Origin: Komagataeibacter melaceti
Lineage (GTDB): Bacteria; Pseudomonadota; Alphaproteobacteria; Acetobacterales; Acetobacteraceae
Assembly: GCF_003403295.1 (NCBI RefSeq)
Contig: NZ_QUWV01000104.1
Span: forward strand, 1 to 34,502
Length of the DNA stretch: 34,502 bases
Direction: 5' to 3'
The translations under genes were made by a program, and so were the position numbers. A model generated the notes under the pieces. It worked only from the letters and a program-made list of their open reading frames with translations. It had not been told where the DNA came from and ran no database searches. This document shows positions 17,071-25,719 of the stretch, piece by piece (position 1 is the first letter of the stretch; every line of letters begins with the position of its first letter).

Positions 17071-17094
17071 TTATGCGAGACAGTCCTCGCATAA
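17071..17094. promoter_or_regulatory. TetR operator candidate
   Basis: TTATGCGAG (17071-17079) and CTCGCATAA (17086-17094) are a perfect 9-bp inverted repeat around a 6-base spacer. A further half-site ATGCGAG is at 17046-17052 and merges into the palindrome GAGGGTACCCTC at 17050-17061, next to the TetR start codon. This is a strong operator layout for the divergent TetR gene. Confidence 0.7.
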
Positions 17095-17160
17095 CCGATT
17101 TTCCATTGCCGGTCGATGTTTGACCCGACCATGTATCCAGATCCCGGAAGGCGCCGATCC

Positions 17161-17730
17161 GTGAACAGATTTGACCCGCGAACCACCGCCCTTGTCCTCA
17201 TTGACCTGCAGAATGGCATACTTGCCCTGCCAACCGCCCCGCGGCCATCGTCGCAGGTGCTGGAGAGCGGTAAATCGCTTGCTGCCCGCTTCCGGGATGA
17301 AGGTGCTACGGTCGTCCTGGTTCGGGTTGCGTTTGCGCCCGACTTTGCCGACGCGCCGCCCGGTCCCGCCGACCAGCCCTTAAGCCCGCCGGAAGGCGGC
17401 CTGCCAGCGGATTGGGCGCACCTGGCGGATGGGCTGGCAGCACCCGGCGATATCGTCATCACCAAACATCAGTGGGGGGCATTTACAGGCACGGAACTGG
17501 ACCTTCAGCTTCGCAGGCGGGGCATCCGGACGGTCGTGCTGGGCGGTATTGCTACGAATTTCGGGGTTGAATCCACCGCACGGCACGGCTGGGAACTTGG
17601 CTACCATATTGTCATCGCTGAGGATCTCTGCACCAGCCTGTCAGCAGACCTTCATGATGTCTCCATCCGCTCGATCCTCCCTCGGATTGCACGTGTGCTG
17701 CCTTCCGATACAATCGTGTTTGGCGGTTAA
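17161..17730 (+). CDS. isochorismatase-fold hydrolase, YecD-like
   Basis: About 189 residues from GTG 17161 (GGAAGG lies 9 bases upstream); ATG 17116 in the same frame would give 204. The fold is the isochorismatase/cysteine hydrolase family: VLIDLQNG with the catalytic-type Asp near residue 15, ITKHQWGAFTGT with the Lys near 101, and GIATNFGVESTARHGWELGY where the catalytic Cys would be. That site has Gly (TNFGVES), as I recall in the E. coli YecD-type proteins, so Cys-dependent hydrolysis is not expected. It lies 3 bases ahead of an AbrB-type membrane protein gene and is probably co-transcribed with it under the divergent TetR. The substrate is unknown. Confidence 0.82.
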   Translation: MNRFDPRTTALVLIDLQNGILALPTAPRPSSQVLESGKSLAARFRDEGATVVLVRVAFAPDFADAPPGPADQPLSPPEGGLPADWAHLADGLAAPGDIVITKHQWGAFTGTELDLQLRRRGIRTVVLGGIATNFGVESTARHGWELGYHIVIAEDLCTSLSADLHDVSIRSILPRIARVLPSDTIVFGG

Positions 17731-17733
17731 GCG

Positions 17734-18822
17734 GTGAGGGTAGGGCCATCAGCGTGGCTGCTGACCGGGCGATGGGGCGTAATGGCGCTGCTTTCGCTGG
17801 TTTTTGGTATGCTTCTGACCGTCTTACGCCTGCCGGCCGCGCCGCTGCTGGGACCACTGGGGGCGGCGGTCGTACTGGCCACACGGGGCGACGCGGTCTG
17901 TATTCCCCGCTGGGCCTTTCTCGGCGCACAGGGCGTGGTCGGGGTCATGATCGCCAGCTATCTTTCAGCCTCGATCTTTCACGAAATGGCAGCCAGCTGG
18001 CCGGTCTTTGTCGCCGGTACGTTTTCTACCCTGTCTGCGGCTGCCCTTCTCGGCTGGCTGCTGACACGTTCGCGCCTGCTACCCGGCAATACTGCGATCT
18101 GGGGTTCGTCACCCGGTGCGGCCACGGTCATGACCCTGATGGCGGAATCATACGGGGCGGATATGCGGCTCGTCGCCTTCATGCAATATCTGCGCGTGGC
18201 CTGCTGCGCCGTCATTGCGGCTGTTATTGCGCGCGTGGCCGGAACGCCGTCCGCCCCGCTGGTCGTGGCACAGACCCTCTCATGGCAGGGGATTTTACTG
18301 GCGCTTGTGACCGCACTGGCAGGCAGCGCCCTGGGTACCCGTCTGCGCGTGCCGGCCGGTGGACTGCTGGTGCCCATGGGGATCGGGATGACTGCAAGGC
18401 TTGGCGCCCATCTGCCGATCGAACAGCCGCATCTTCTGTTGGTCGCGGCCTATGCCTTAGTCGGGTGGGGCATCGGCATGCGGTTTACGCCAGATGTGCT
18501 GGCTTATGCCGGACGTGTCTTTCCACGTGTGCTGGGTTCCATCCTCGCGCTGATTGCGGTGTGTGGCGGCTTTGCATTGATACTTGCCCGGCTGGCGCAT
18601 GTGGATCTGCTGACGGCTTATCTTGCAACCAGTCCTGGCGGGGCTGATTCCGTCTCCATTATCGCCTCGACTACGAAAGTGGACATGCCTTTCGTCATCG
18701 CCATGCAGGTCGCCCGGTTTTTCTGCGTTCTGGTCACTGGGCCAGCTCTGGCGCGTTTTCTGTCCCGCAGATCATCGGGAAAAGGGCAGCGCGATGTGTC
18801 GCAAGAAATACACGGGAAATAG
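17734..18822 (+). CDS. AbrB-family (ammonia monooxygenase-like) membrane protein
   Basis: A 362-residue, very hydrophobic protein with about ten predicted membrane segments, matching the AbrB family (PF05145), often annotated as putative ammonia monooxygenase although it is not an oxygenase. The duplicated core shows in PLLGPLGAAV near 30-40 and again in AGGLLVPMGIGMTARLG near 208-225, and a GGADSVSIIA segment lies near 300. GTG 17734 starts 3 bases after the preceding stop, so translation is probably coupled. A transporter role paired with the isochorismatase-like enzyme is inferred from context; the cargo is unknown. Confidence 0.8.
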   Translation: MRVGPSAWLLTGRWGVMALLSLVFGMLLTVLRLPAAPLLGPLGAAVVLATRGDAVCIPRWAFLGAQGVVGVMIASYLSASIFHEMAASWPVFVAGTFSTLSAAALLGWLLTRSRLLPGNTAIWGSSPGAATVMTLMAESYGADMRLVAFMQYLRVACCAVIAAVIARVAGTPSAPLVVAQTLSWQGILLALVTALAGSALGTRLRVPAGGLLVPMGIGMTARLGAHLPIEQPHLLLVAAYALVGWGIGMRFTPDVLAYAGRVFPRVLGSILALIAVCGGFALILARLAHVDLLTAYLATSPGGADSVSIIASTTKVDMPFVIAMQVARFFCVLVTGPALARFLSRRSSGKGQRDVSQEIHGK

Positions 18823-19028
18823 GCGAAAAGGAGGAGGGGCTTGCTGAAGGCCGATGCAACAGATTCCGCCCTTACAAACCCGCTGGCGCTGAGGCTTGAC
18901 GACAATTTTGGTCGATGGCGGGAGCAGCGATCTGGCCATCAGGGTGCAGTCATTTACCCCGCGTGTCTGGCGCGCGGCGTATTCTTTCGCCGTATCCCCG
19001 TTTGACGGCCATATCCGTTCTGATGATG

Positions 19029-19933
19029 TCATAGCTTCCTGTAATCGCGTGGGCTGATGCCGGTTTCCCTGCGAAACATCTGTGCAAAATGGCTCGCACT
19101 CTCGTAGCCACTGGTCAGGGCGATCTCGATGATGGACCTGTTGGTCTGTGACAGAAGCTCCTTCGCATGGTCCACACGCCGCCGGATAAACCAGCGTGAC
19201 GGGCTTTGCCCCATGGTGTTGTGGAATGACCGGCTGAAATGAAACCGGCTCATCCCGCACAACCCGGCCAGAAAATCGAGGTCGAACGGTTCGGCGAGAT
19301 GGGCCTCCATATGATCCAGCGCCTTACGTAGCTTCCACGCTGGCAGTTGTGCGGGTCTGGACGTGGGCGAAGGCTGTGTATGGGCATAATGACGCAGAAG
19401 ATGGACGGTCAGACTTTCCAGAAGTCCATTCACAAATAGAGAACTGGCCGAATGAGTCGTCTGGATCTCGGCCGTCAGGCCTGTTAGAACGCCAGAGATG
19501 AATGCGTCCTGACCACCGGAAATGTCGCGCATGGAAAGCCGTGATGGATTAAGCCCTAACGATCGGGCACCAGAGTAAGGCCCAGATAAAGATGCAGGAC
19601 TTCAAACGGACGGTCCGGACCAGCCTGCCAGCGCATGAGGTAAGGTGCATTGGTCTGTGTCAGGAAGAATGATCCGGATCCGACCTCACTTTTCGTCCAT
19701 TCACCTGTCAGTTCGCGTTCCTCGATCTGAGCTTTTCCCGAGATGATCCAGACCAACAAAGGTTCGGCCACGGCCGGGACCAGTAATTCATGTTCGTATT
19801 GCGGTCGACGGAATATCTGCGCCTCGGCCTCTTTCCATGCCTCTCCCCGGCTTTGCCCGATCTTCCGGCCCGGAATACGGTCCTCGAGGGCGTAACTGGC
19901 GGCATGCAGCGAAGAACGATGCGGGTGCGGCAT
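19029..19933 (-). pseudogene. AraC-family regulator, frameshifted
   Basis: Two frames together encode one AraC-type regulator. The first (19933 down to 19556) carries a cupin-like ligand domain ending in LHLYLGLTLVPDR and a TAG stop. The second (open from about 19566 down to 19029) continues as SLGLNPSRLSMRDISGGQ and then the double helix-turn-helix domain with DLDFLAGLCGMSRFHFSRSF and the typical GYESASHFAQMFRRETG. The proteins join without loss if one base is missing near 19558-19570. The gene is divergent from the SDR at 20087, which it presumably regulated. A separately translated DNA-binding half from the internal ATG 19532 remains possible. A sequencing error cannot be excluded. Confidence 0.8.
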
Positions 19934-20086
19934 CCGGTTTCCCTTTCAGGCGTGCCGTGAATTGTCCAGTCCAACTCACAAAAACGCAAAATCACAATGG
20001 TTTTAGCAAGAGGACGACAGAAACCATCTGCCTGGGTCTTTACCTGTTTTCTCGTTCTTTTTTAAACGGAATAGGTAAAGATTATC

Positions 20087-20833
20087 ATGAGTACCAAAGG
20101 TAAAGTTGCCCTTGTTACCGGAGCCTCCAGCGGGATAGGCGCGGCAACAGCACGCAAACTTGCGATAGAAGGCGTTATTGTCGGTCTGGCAGCACGGCGC
20201 AAGGACCGTCTGGACGCACTGGTGACGGAAATCACCGGGGTAGGCGGCAAAGCCGTTGCCCTTCCAACCGATGTTACGGATCTGACGTCATGCAAGGCTG
20301 CGGCAGATGCCCTCATTGCCCAATTCGGCAGGATTGATGTGCTGGTCAACAATGCGGGCCTGATGCCCCTGTCCAACATTGACAGCCTGAAAGTGGACGA
20401 ATGGCAGCGAATGGTGGACGTAAATGTTTCGGGTGTCCTCAACGCGACGGCGGCGGTTCTTGCGCAGATGATCGCACAGCATTCGGGTCATATCTTCAAC
20501 ATGTCCTCGATTGCGGGCCGGAAAGTCTTTCCCGGCCTGGCCGTCTATTGCGCCACAAAGGCTGCTGTCGCGGCGTTTTCCGACGGACTCAGGATGGAGA
20601 TCGGGCCAAAGCACAATATCCGCGTCACCTGCATCCAGCCGGGTGCGGTGAAGTCGGAACTGTACGAGCAGATTACCGACCCCACCTACCGCAAGCAGAT
20701 GGACGATCTGGCGGCCTCCATGACCTATCTGGAAGGCGAGGACATTGCCGATACGATCCTGTTTGCACTGAAATCACCATCCCGGATGGATGTCGCGGAA
20801 CTGTTCGTTCTGCCCACCGAACAGGGATGGTGA
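20087..20833 (+). CDS. SDR-family NAD(P)-dependent oxidoreductase
   Basis: A 248-residue classical short-chain dehydrogenase. The cofactor loop TGASSGIG is at 11-18, NNAG near 88-91, the catalytic Ser in NMSSIAG near 139, and YCATK with the catalytic Tyr near 154. The Arg-rich AARRKD after the second strand suggests NADP preference. The C-terminal part resembles the YdfG/clavulanate-dehydrogenase-like group. AGGTAAAG lies upstream of ATG 20087. It is divergent from the frameshifted AraC gene across a 150-bp gap with no obvious repeat. The substrate is not predictable. Confidence 0.88.
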   Translation: MSTKGKVALVTGASSGIGAATARKLAIEGVIVGLAARRKDRLDALVTEITGVGGKAVALPTDVTDLTSCKAAADALIAQFGRIDVLVNNAGLMPLSNIDSLKVDEWQRMVDVNVSGVLNATAAVLAQMIAQHSGHIFNMSSIAGRKVFPGLAVYCATKAAVAAFSDGLRMEIGPKHNIRVTCIQPGAVKSELYEQITDPTYRKQMDDLAASMTYLEGEDIADTILFALKSPSRMDVAELFVLPTEQGW

Positions 20834-20873
20834 GTATAAAATCCTGCTCTGGAACGCGCTGTCTTTTACGACG

Positions 20874-21338
20874 CTAAAGCGCAAGATTGGAAAGCCCCGG
20901 ATGATCGTCCGGGCGTCGTCCCTGCGGCCAGTGAAACAGTCGGTCTGCGGCCTCTATCGGCAGGTCATTGATTGATGCGAACCGGCGGCGCATAAGCCCG
21001 GCAGTATCGAATTCCCACAATTCATTGCCATAGGACCGGAACCACCGACCCGCATCATCATGCCATTCATAGGCAAAGCGGACAGCCATGCGGTTATTGC
21101 GGAAACCCCAGAGTTCCTTGATCAGGCGGTATTCGTGCTCCCCGTTCCATTTGCGTGTCAGGAAGGCCACGATCTCATCGCGCCCATGGATGAATTCCAC
21201 CCGGTTGCGCCACTGGCTATCCACTGTATAGGCCTGCGCCACTTGTTCAGGGTTCCGGGAATTCCAGGCATCTTCGGCAAGCCGGACCTTGCGTGTCGCA
21301 CTTTCAATATCAAAAGGTGGGAATGGCGGTCGTGACAT
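20874..21338 (-). CDS. DUF1348 / NTF2-like protein
   Basis: A 154-residue protein of the nuclear-transport-factor-2-like superfamily, DUF1348 group. Markers are the helix [46 protein letters not shown], and the strands [20 protein letters not shown] and GNELWEFD. Family members are small cytoplasmic proteins of unknown or lyase/isomerase-like function. ATG 21338 has CGGAG about 8 bases upstream; 19 further upstream codons are open but unsupported. It converges on the SDR gene, 40 bases apart. Confidence 0.82.
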   Translation of the reverse strand: MSRPPFPPFDIESATRKVRLAEDAWNSRNPEQVAQAYTVDSQWRNRVEFIHGRDEIVAFLTRKWNGEHEYRLIKELWGFRNNRMAVRFAYEWHDDAGRWFRSYGNELWEFDTAGLMRRRFASINDLPIEAADRLFHWPQGRRPDDHPGLSNLAL

Positions 21339-21609
21339 GAATAAACTCCGTGTGGTGTAGAAGTCATGGTTGTCGCAGCATTGTGTTTCCTTCACGACAC
21401 TGACGAAATGACAGTCATCCCTCGTTTCAGGGCATGACCAGATCCATTACTTTTGTCCTTTATCCGGATTTCCAGATGCCTGATGGGGCGCGGGTTCCGC
21501 CACAGCCTTCAGAATTGCAGGACGCGTGGTTGAGCAGGGTTAAAAGCGATGGTGAAAGCGATAGCCCTACACAGGGTAGAAGGACGCCTTTGACGCCCCC
21601 ATTGCATCC

Positions 21610-22818
21610 TTAGCTCCCATGCCCGAGCCGGTGGCCGGGTCGAAACCCATGGGACCGGGCCTGCCATGCAATCAGGAAGCCGGCAGCGACAAGCCCCATC
21701 ACCGCCCAGGGAAATGATGCCGCCCCCCATGTGTTGAGCAGCACGCCGCCCAGAAGGCCGCCACCGGCTATGGCACTGTTCCACGCCACCACATTCATCG
21801 ACAGCGCGACATCCGCGCCATCTCCGGCTGCATCGGCCAGTGCCGTCTGGAGCAACGTCGCGGCGCCCCCAAATGTCAGCCCCCATATCGTCACCCCAAT
21901 CATGATGACTGCAGGCGATGCTGATCCGATGGCAAAAGCCGCGGCCACGACCGCGAATATGGCGAGGCTGAGCAGGACGGACAGGCGCAGGGCGTGATCA
22001 ACCGTGCGGCTAGTCAGCCAGATGCCGACAAAGGCAGAGACCCCGAACAGCAGCAGGATGCGATCTGCCTGTCCCGCCAGCCCGGCCGGCGTTATGAACG
22101 GCACGATGTAGGTGTAGAGCACATTGTGCGCGAGCATCCATGCCATCACCACGCCCAGAACCGACCGCACGCCGGGCGTGTATAAAACATGACGGAACGG
22201 CAGACGCTCATCATGCGCGGCACCCGGAAAGTCAGGAACCTTCGCCAGCACCCATGCGATCAGCAGCACGGTCAGGCCCGACATGATCCAGAAAGCCAGG
22301 CGCCAACCGACGGCAGCGCCCAGCCATGTCCCGGCGGGAACCCCCAGCGAGAGCGCGATCGGCGTGCCCACCATGGCAATCGCCAGGGCACGGCCCTGCT
22401 GGGCGCGCGTCACCATCCGGCGCGCATAGCCGGCCAGCAACGCCCAGGCGAGGCCCGCCGCCGCACCTGCTCCATACCGAGCGACAAGGATCATGCCGTA
22501 ATGCGTCGAAAACGCGGTGATGGAATTGAACACCACGAAACCTATGATCGCCAGCAGCAGGACCTTCCGGCGCCGCCATCGCTGCGTGGCGAGTGTGAGC
22601 GGGATCGCCGCACTCAGCGAGCCTATGGCATAGGCCGTCACCATCTGCCCGGCGAGCGCCGGGGAAATATGCAGGCCCGCACCGATCTGAGGCAGCAGAC
22701 CCGCCGGAAGGGTTTCGGTCATGATGCAGATGAAACCGGTCATGGCCAGCGCGAGCAGGCCGGCAATCGGAAGGTGTGCATCGGTTTTTTGCGTGGGCAC
22801 TGTGATGGTCGGGTTCAT
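21610..22818 (-). CDS. MFS transporter (sugar/drug efflux type)
   Basis: A 402-residue 12-segment major facilitator. It opens with a short cytoplasmic arm and the segment LALAMTGFICIMTETLPAGL, typical of the arabinose-efflux/DHA1 group (ETLPAGLLP). The motif-A loop is reduced to a basic RWRRRK between helices 2 and 3. ATG 22818 is chosen over the upstream open codons because the family starts at this distance from helix 1. It is divergent from the TetR gene at 22924, with two similar imperfect palindromes between them, so export is probably induced by a TetR ligand. The substrate is unknown. Confidence 0.88.
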   Translation of the reverse strand: MNPTITVPTQKTDAHLPIAGLLALAMTGFICIMTETLPAGLLPQIGAGLHISPALAGQMVTAYAIGSLSAAIPLTLATQRWRRRKVLLLAIIGFVVFNSITAFSTHYGMILVARYGAGAAAGLAWALLAGYARRMVTRAQQGRALAIAMVGTPIALSLGVPAGTWLGAAVGWRLAFWIMSGLTVLLIAWVLAKVPDFPGAAHDERLPFRHVLYTPGVRSVLGVVMAWMLAHNVLYTYIVPFITPAGLAGQADRILLLFGVSAFVGIWLTSRTVDHALRLSVLLSLAIFAVVAAAFAIGSASPAVIMIGVTIWGLTFGGAATLLQTALADAAGDGADVALSMNVVAWNSAIAGGGLLGGVLLNTWGAASFPWAVMGLVAAGFLIAWQARSHGFRPGHRLGHGS

Positions 22819-22830
22819 GGGGCGCTCATA

Positions 22831-22848
22831 TATGGATCGTTTGATACA
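22831..22848. promoter_or_regulatory. operator candidate 1 (TATGGATC motif)
   Basis: TATGGATCGTTTGATACA lies 13 bases upstream of the MFS start codon. It shares the TATGGATC-N5-ATA pattern with 22881 and 23648, an imperfect dyad with TAT..A.C half-sites. Binding by the adjacent TetR protein is inferred. Confidence 0.5.
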
Positions 22849-22880
22849 CATATAGGGCAGCCGCAGCCTTGGCAATCACT

Positions 22881-22899
22881 TATGGATCACTTAATATGG
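22881..22899. promoter_or_regulatory. operator candidate 2 (TATGGATC motif)
   Basis: TATGGATCACTTAATATGG lies about 25 bases upstream of the TetR start codon and about 50 bases from candidate 1 in the divergent MFS/TetR promoter region. It shares TATGGATC and the ATATGG tail with the site at 23648. Confidence 0.5.
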
Positions 22900-22923
22900 A
22901 AGTCTTTCGGAAGGAACGATGAC

Positions 22924-23571
22924 ATGGCGCGGACCGGGCGTCCCCGTGAGTTTGACCGCGACAGGGCGATTGACGCCGCCACGGCGCTTTTCTGGGCGCA
23001 GGGGTATGAGCCGACCTCCCTGACGCAGCTCAAGTCCTGCATGGGCAATATCTCGCCTGCGAGTTTCTATGCCGCGTTCGGCTCGAAGGAGGCCCTGTTT
23101 CGCGAAGTCGTGCAGCGTTATCTGGCCACATACGGGCAGGTGATGGCACCGTTATGGGATGAAAGCCTGTCGCCGCGCGAGGCCATCGAACGGACGCTGC
23201 GCAGCTCAGCGCATATGCAGGCGGCCCGCACTCATCCGGCCGGGTGCCTGGTCGTGTGCGGTGCCAGTAACTGCTCACCTGAAAACGAACCCGTTCAGGC
23301 GCTTCTTGCGGCGGAACGACAGCGCACGCGCACCGGCATCAGGGCCTGTGTGGAGCGCGCCATCGCCAATGGTGAATTGAACGCATCCCCGGCGACCGAT
23401 GCCCTGCCCGATATTCTCACGACTTTTTTCCACGGCATGACATGCGAAGCCCGGGACGGGATGCGTCCGGACACTCTGGATGCGGCCGTTACGTCGCTGC
23501 TGACGTTGTGGGATATCAACGCGGTGAAACGGGGAACAGCAAAGCGGCCTGAGAAAAAGTCGACGGACTGA
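22924..23571 (+). CDS. TetR-family transcriptional regulator
   Basis: A 215-residue regulator. The helix-turn-helix domain covers about 8-58, with FDRDRAIDAATALFWAQGYE, then SLTQLKSCMGNISPASFYAAFGSKEALF. The C-terminal half has a Cys-rich CLVVCGASNCSPEN stretch around residues 104-117, which might sense oxidants or electrophiles; that is inference. AAGGAAC precedes ATG 22924; a long in-frame extension upstream only reads through the antisense of the MFS gene. It lies between the divergent exporter and the downstream SDR/SRPBCC/SDR/AKR genes, and probably represses both. Confidence 0.88.
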   Translation: MARTGRPREFDRDRAIDAATALFWAQGYEPTSLTQLKSCMGNISPASFYAAFGSKEALFREVVQRYLATYGQVMAPLWDESLSPREAIERTLRSSAHMQAARTHPAGCLVVCGASNCSPENEPVQALLAAERQRTRTGIRACVERAIANGELNASPATDALPDILTTFFHGMTCEARDGMRPDTLDAAVTSLLTLWDINAVKRGTAKRPEKKSTD

Positions 23572-23647
23572 CAGCGGCGAGACGATCCGGATCGAACATT
23601 CTATATCGGTCGGTCCACAAATCCTTGACGCTACTTTGTGTCTCTAT

Positions 23648-23666
23648 TATGGATCGGTCGATATGG
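23648..23666. promoter_or_regulatory. operator candidate 3 (TATGGATC motif)
   Basis: TATGGATCGGTCGATATGG lies 50 bases upstream of the SDR start at 23716 and shows the best symmetry of the three sites (TATGGATC against TATCGACC). A TTGACG at 23625-23630 is a possible -35 element, placing the site over the -10 region where a repressor would block transcription. Confidence 0.55.
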
Positions 23667-23715
23667 AAATGGTGTCTGCGGAACCCGACGCCATGCCTCT
23701 TCAGGGAATCCGATC

Positions 23716-24477
23716 ATGAGCACATCAAAAATAGCCCTCGTCACGGGTGCCAATCGCGGCATCGGATACAGTATTTCCAGGCATCTGACGGCCGCGGGTA
23801 TCAACGTGATCGGCACGTATCACGCCAATGCAGATGAGGCGAAGGCTGCTGAAACTGCCCTCAGCCACAAGGACGCAAAGCTGCGCATGCTGCAGTTGGA
23901 CATCGCGAACCATGCGTCGTTCACGGACTTTGCAGTTCAGGTCAAAGCTCTTCTCGCAAACGAGTTCGGGCAGCAGGAACTGAATTATGTTGTCCAGAAC
24001 GCCGGCAACATCATCCACACCCGCTTTGATGCCGCAACATCCGAACAGCTCGACAATCAGTACAACATCCACTTCAAGGGCCCGTACCTGCTGACGGTAG
24101 CCCTTCTGCCCCTGATCCGTGATGGCGGGCGCATTCTCAACATCACCTCTGCCGCGACGCGCTTCTACCTGCCGGATCATGCTCCTTACGCGGCCATGAA
24201 GGGCGCAACCGAAGTCATCTCGCTCTATATGGCAAAGGAACTGGGCGCACGGGGCATTACGGTCAATGCCATCGCCCCTGGCGCGGTCGCATCGGACTTT
24301 GGTGGCGGTCTGGTCCGTGACGATGCCGCGGTCAACAAAAGCCTCGCAGAAATCACGCCGTTGGGGCGTGTCGGCCAGCCCGACGACATCGGGGCCGCGG
24401 TCCGTGCCCTCCTGTCTGACGACATGCACTGGGTAAATGGCCAGCGCATTGAGGTGACGGGCGGCCAGTCGCTTTGA
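23716..24477 (+). CDS. SDR-family oxidoreductase
   Basis: A 253-residue classical SDR. TGANRGIG is at 10-17, QNAGN replaces the usual NNAG, the catalytic Ser is in NITSAATRF, and YAAMK gives the catalytic Tyr near residue 158. The C-terminal IEVTGGQSL is typical of 3-oxoacyl-ACP-reductase-like SDRs. ATG 23716 begins the conserved MSTSKIALVTG; an upstream frame from 23638 would read through the promoter. First gene of the cluster that continues with SRPBCC and a second SDR. Confidence 0.88.
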   Translation: MSTSKIALVTGANRGIGYSISRHLTAAGINVIGTYHANADEAKAAETALSHKDAKLRMLQLDIANHASFTDFAVQVKALLANEFGQQELNYVVQNAGNIIHTRFDAATSEQLDNQYNIHFKGPYLLTVALLPLIRDGGRILNITSAATRFYLPDHAPYAAMKGATEVISLYMAKELGARGITVNAIAPGAVASDFGGGLVRDDAAVNKSLAEITPLGRVGQPDDIGAAVRALLSDDMHWVNGQRIEVTGGQSL

Positions 24478-24508
24478 TCCCATACAGAAAAGGGCAGGGG
24501 GAGTCCGC

Positions 24509-24961
24509 ATGATTAACGTTATGGCCAGCAGCGTCATCAATGCACCCGTTTCGTCCGTTTGGGGGCTGATCCGTGATTTCGGTGCCCTTGGAAACTGGTT
24601 GCCGGGCGTGAAAAGCTGCGTAATCGAAGGCGATGATCCCGATGATCGTGTCGGCGCGATCCGCTGTGTTGAAATGGGCGATGTCGGTATGATCCGTGAA
24701 CAGCTTCTGGCGCTGTCGGACGTGGATCATGCGGTAACGTTCTCGATCATTGAATCGGCTCTGCCGATCCGGAACTACCGCTCGACCATCACGCTTCTGG
24801 CCATAACGGATGGCGATCGCACGTTTATCCGGTGGCGCGGTCAGTTTGAAGCGGCTGCCGAACACGCAGCCAGCATGGAGGCCCGGATGCCGACACACAT
24901 CTACCAGCCAGCATTCGACAGACTGGCGGAAATTCTGGCGTTGAGGAAAACGCGGTCATGA
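24509..24961 (+). CDS. SRPBCC (polyketide cyclase/Bet v1-like) protein
   Basis: A 150-residue protein of the START/SRPBCC superfamily, with a hydrophobic ligand pocket. Markers are the opening strand ASSVINAPVSSVWGLIRDFG, LGNWLPGVKSC, and the central TFSIIESALPIRNYRSTITL. GGGGGAG precedes ATG 24509. Its stop overlaps the next start in ATGA, so it is translationally coupled to the second SDR. Such proteins are often cyclases, or bind hydrophobic or aromatic compounds; the ligand here is unknown. The pairing with two SDRs suggests a small detoxification or biotransformation pathway. Confidence 0.85.
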   Translation: MINVMASSVINAPVSSVWGLIRDFGALGNWLPGVKSCVIEGDDPDDRVGAIRCVEMGDVGMIREQLLALSDVDHAVTFSIIESALPIRNYRSTITLLAITDGDRTFIRWRGQFEAAAEHAASMEARMPTHIYQPAFDRLAEILALRKTRS

Positions 24962-25671
24962 CCAGCTTTCATGGTAAATCCGTTCTCGTGCTGGGCGGCA
25001 GTCGTGGGATTGGCGCCGCCATCGTGCGTCGCTTCGCAACGGATGGTGCGAAAGTCATTTTCACGTATCTGTCCTCCCCTGACGACGCTCACGCCCTGGC
25101 GGCCGAGACCGGAGGCAAAGTCCTGCGCGCCGACAGCGGCGACCGGGATGCCCTCATCGCGCTGATCGCCTCGCTCGGCCCCTTGGACGTGCTGGTCGTC
25201 AATTCCGGAATTCTCGGCGCGGGTGACCCGCTGGACATGCCGCCGGATGCCATCGACCGGCTTTTCCGCATCAATATGCACGCGCCTTATCACGCGGCGG
25301 TTGCTGCCGCACGGACCATGCCCGACGGCGGCCGCATCATCTTCATCGGCTCAGCCAATGCAGATCGTATGCCGATGAGTGGGCTTGCAGCCTACAGCGC
25401 CAGCAAGGCGGCACTGAAAGGCATGGTCAAGGGACTGGCGCGCGATTTCGGCGCGCGCAATATTACCGTCAACGTTGTCCAGCCTGGCCCCACCGATACC
25501 GACATGAACCCCGCTGATGGGCCGCTGAAGGACGTGATGCACGACTTCATGGCGATCAAGCGCCATGCCACGGGCGCGGAGATCGCGGGGCTGGTCGCGT
25601 ATCTTGCCGGGCCAGAGGCCGGCATCATCACGGGGGCTGCATACAATATCGATGGTGGCTTCGCAGCCTGA
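24958..25671 (+). CDS. SDR-family oxidoreductase
   Basis: A 237-residue SDR. The cofactor loop is GGSRGIG at 13-19, NSG replaces NAG near residues 80-82, the catalytic Ser is in FIGSANAD near 131, and YSASK puts the Tyr at 146. It ends NIDGGFAA, as in FabG-like enzymes, although the short TYLSSPDDAHAL loop suggests NAD(P) specificity different from the first SDR. The start overlaps the SRPBCC stop by four bases. It is followed 48 bases later by a truncated aldo/keto reductase. Confidence 0.88.
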   Translation: MTSFHGKSVLVLGGSRGIGAAIVRRFATDGAKVIFTYLSSPDDAHALAAETGGKVLRADSGDRDALIALIASLGPLDVLVVNSGILGAGDPLDMPPDAIDRLFRINMHAPYHAAVAAARTMPDGGRIIFIGSANADRMPMSGLAAYSASKAALKGMVKGLARDFGARNITVNVVQPGPTDTDMNPADGPLKDVMHDFMAIKRHATGAEIAGLVAYLAGPEAGIITGAAYNIDGGFAA

Positions 25672-25719
25672 CGGAATGACTGATCTCCACCCATTCGCTG
25701 GAAAAAAGGAATGAGGACC

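Noticed and set aside
18823-19028. Possible small gene between the AbrB gene and the AraC pseudogene
   Set aside because: Short open frames exist on both strands but none has a ribosome site or recognisable sequence.
22189-22923. Long in-frame N-terminal extension of the TetR gene at 22924
   Set aside because: The extension is antisense to the MFS gene, crosses the divergent promoter, and the TetR fold begins at ATG 22924, which has a ribosome site.
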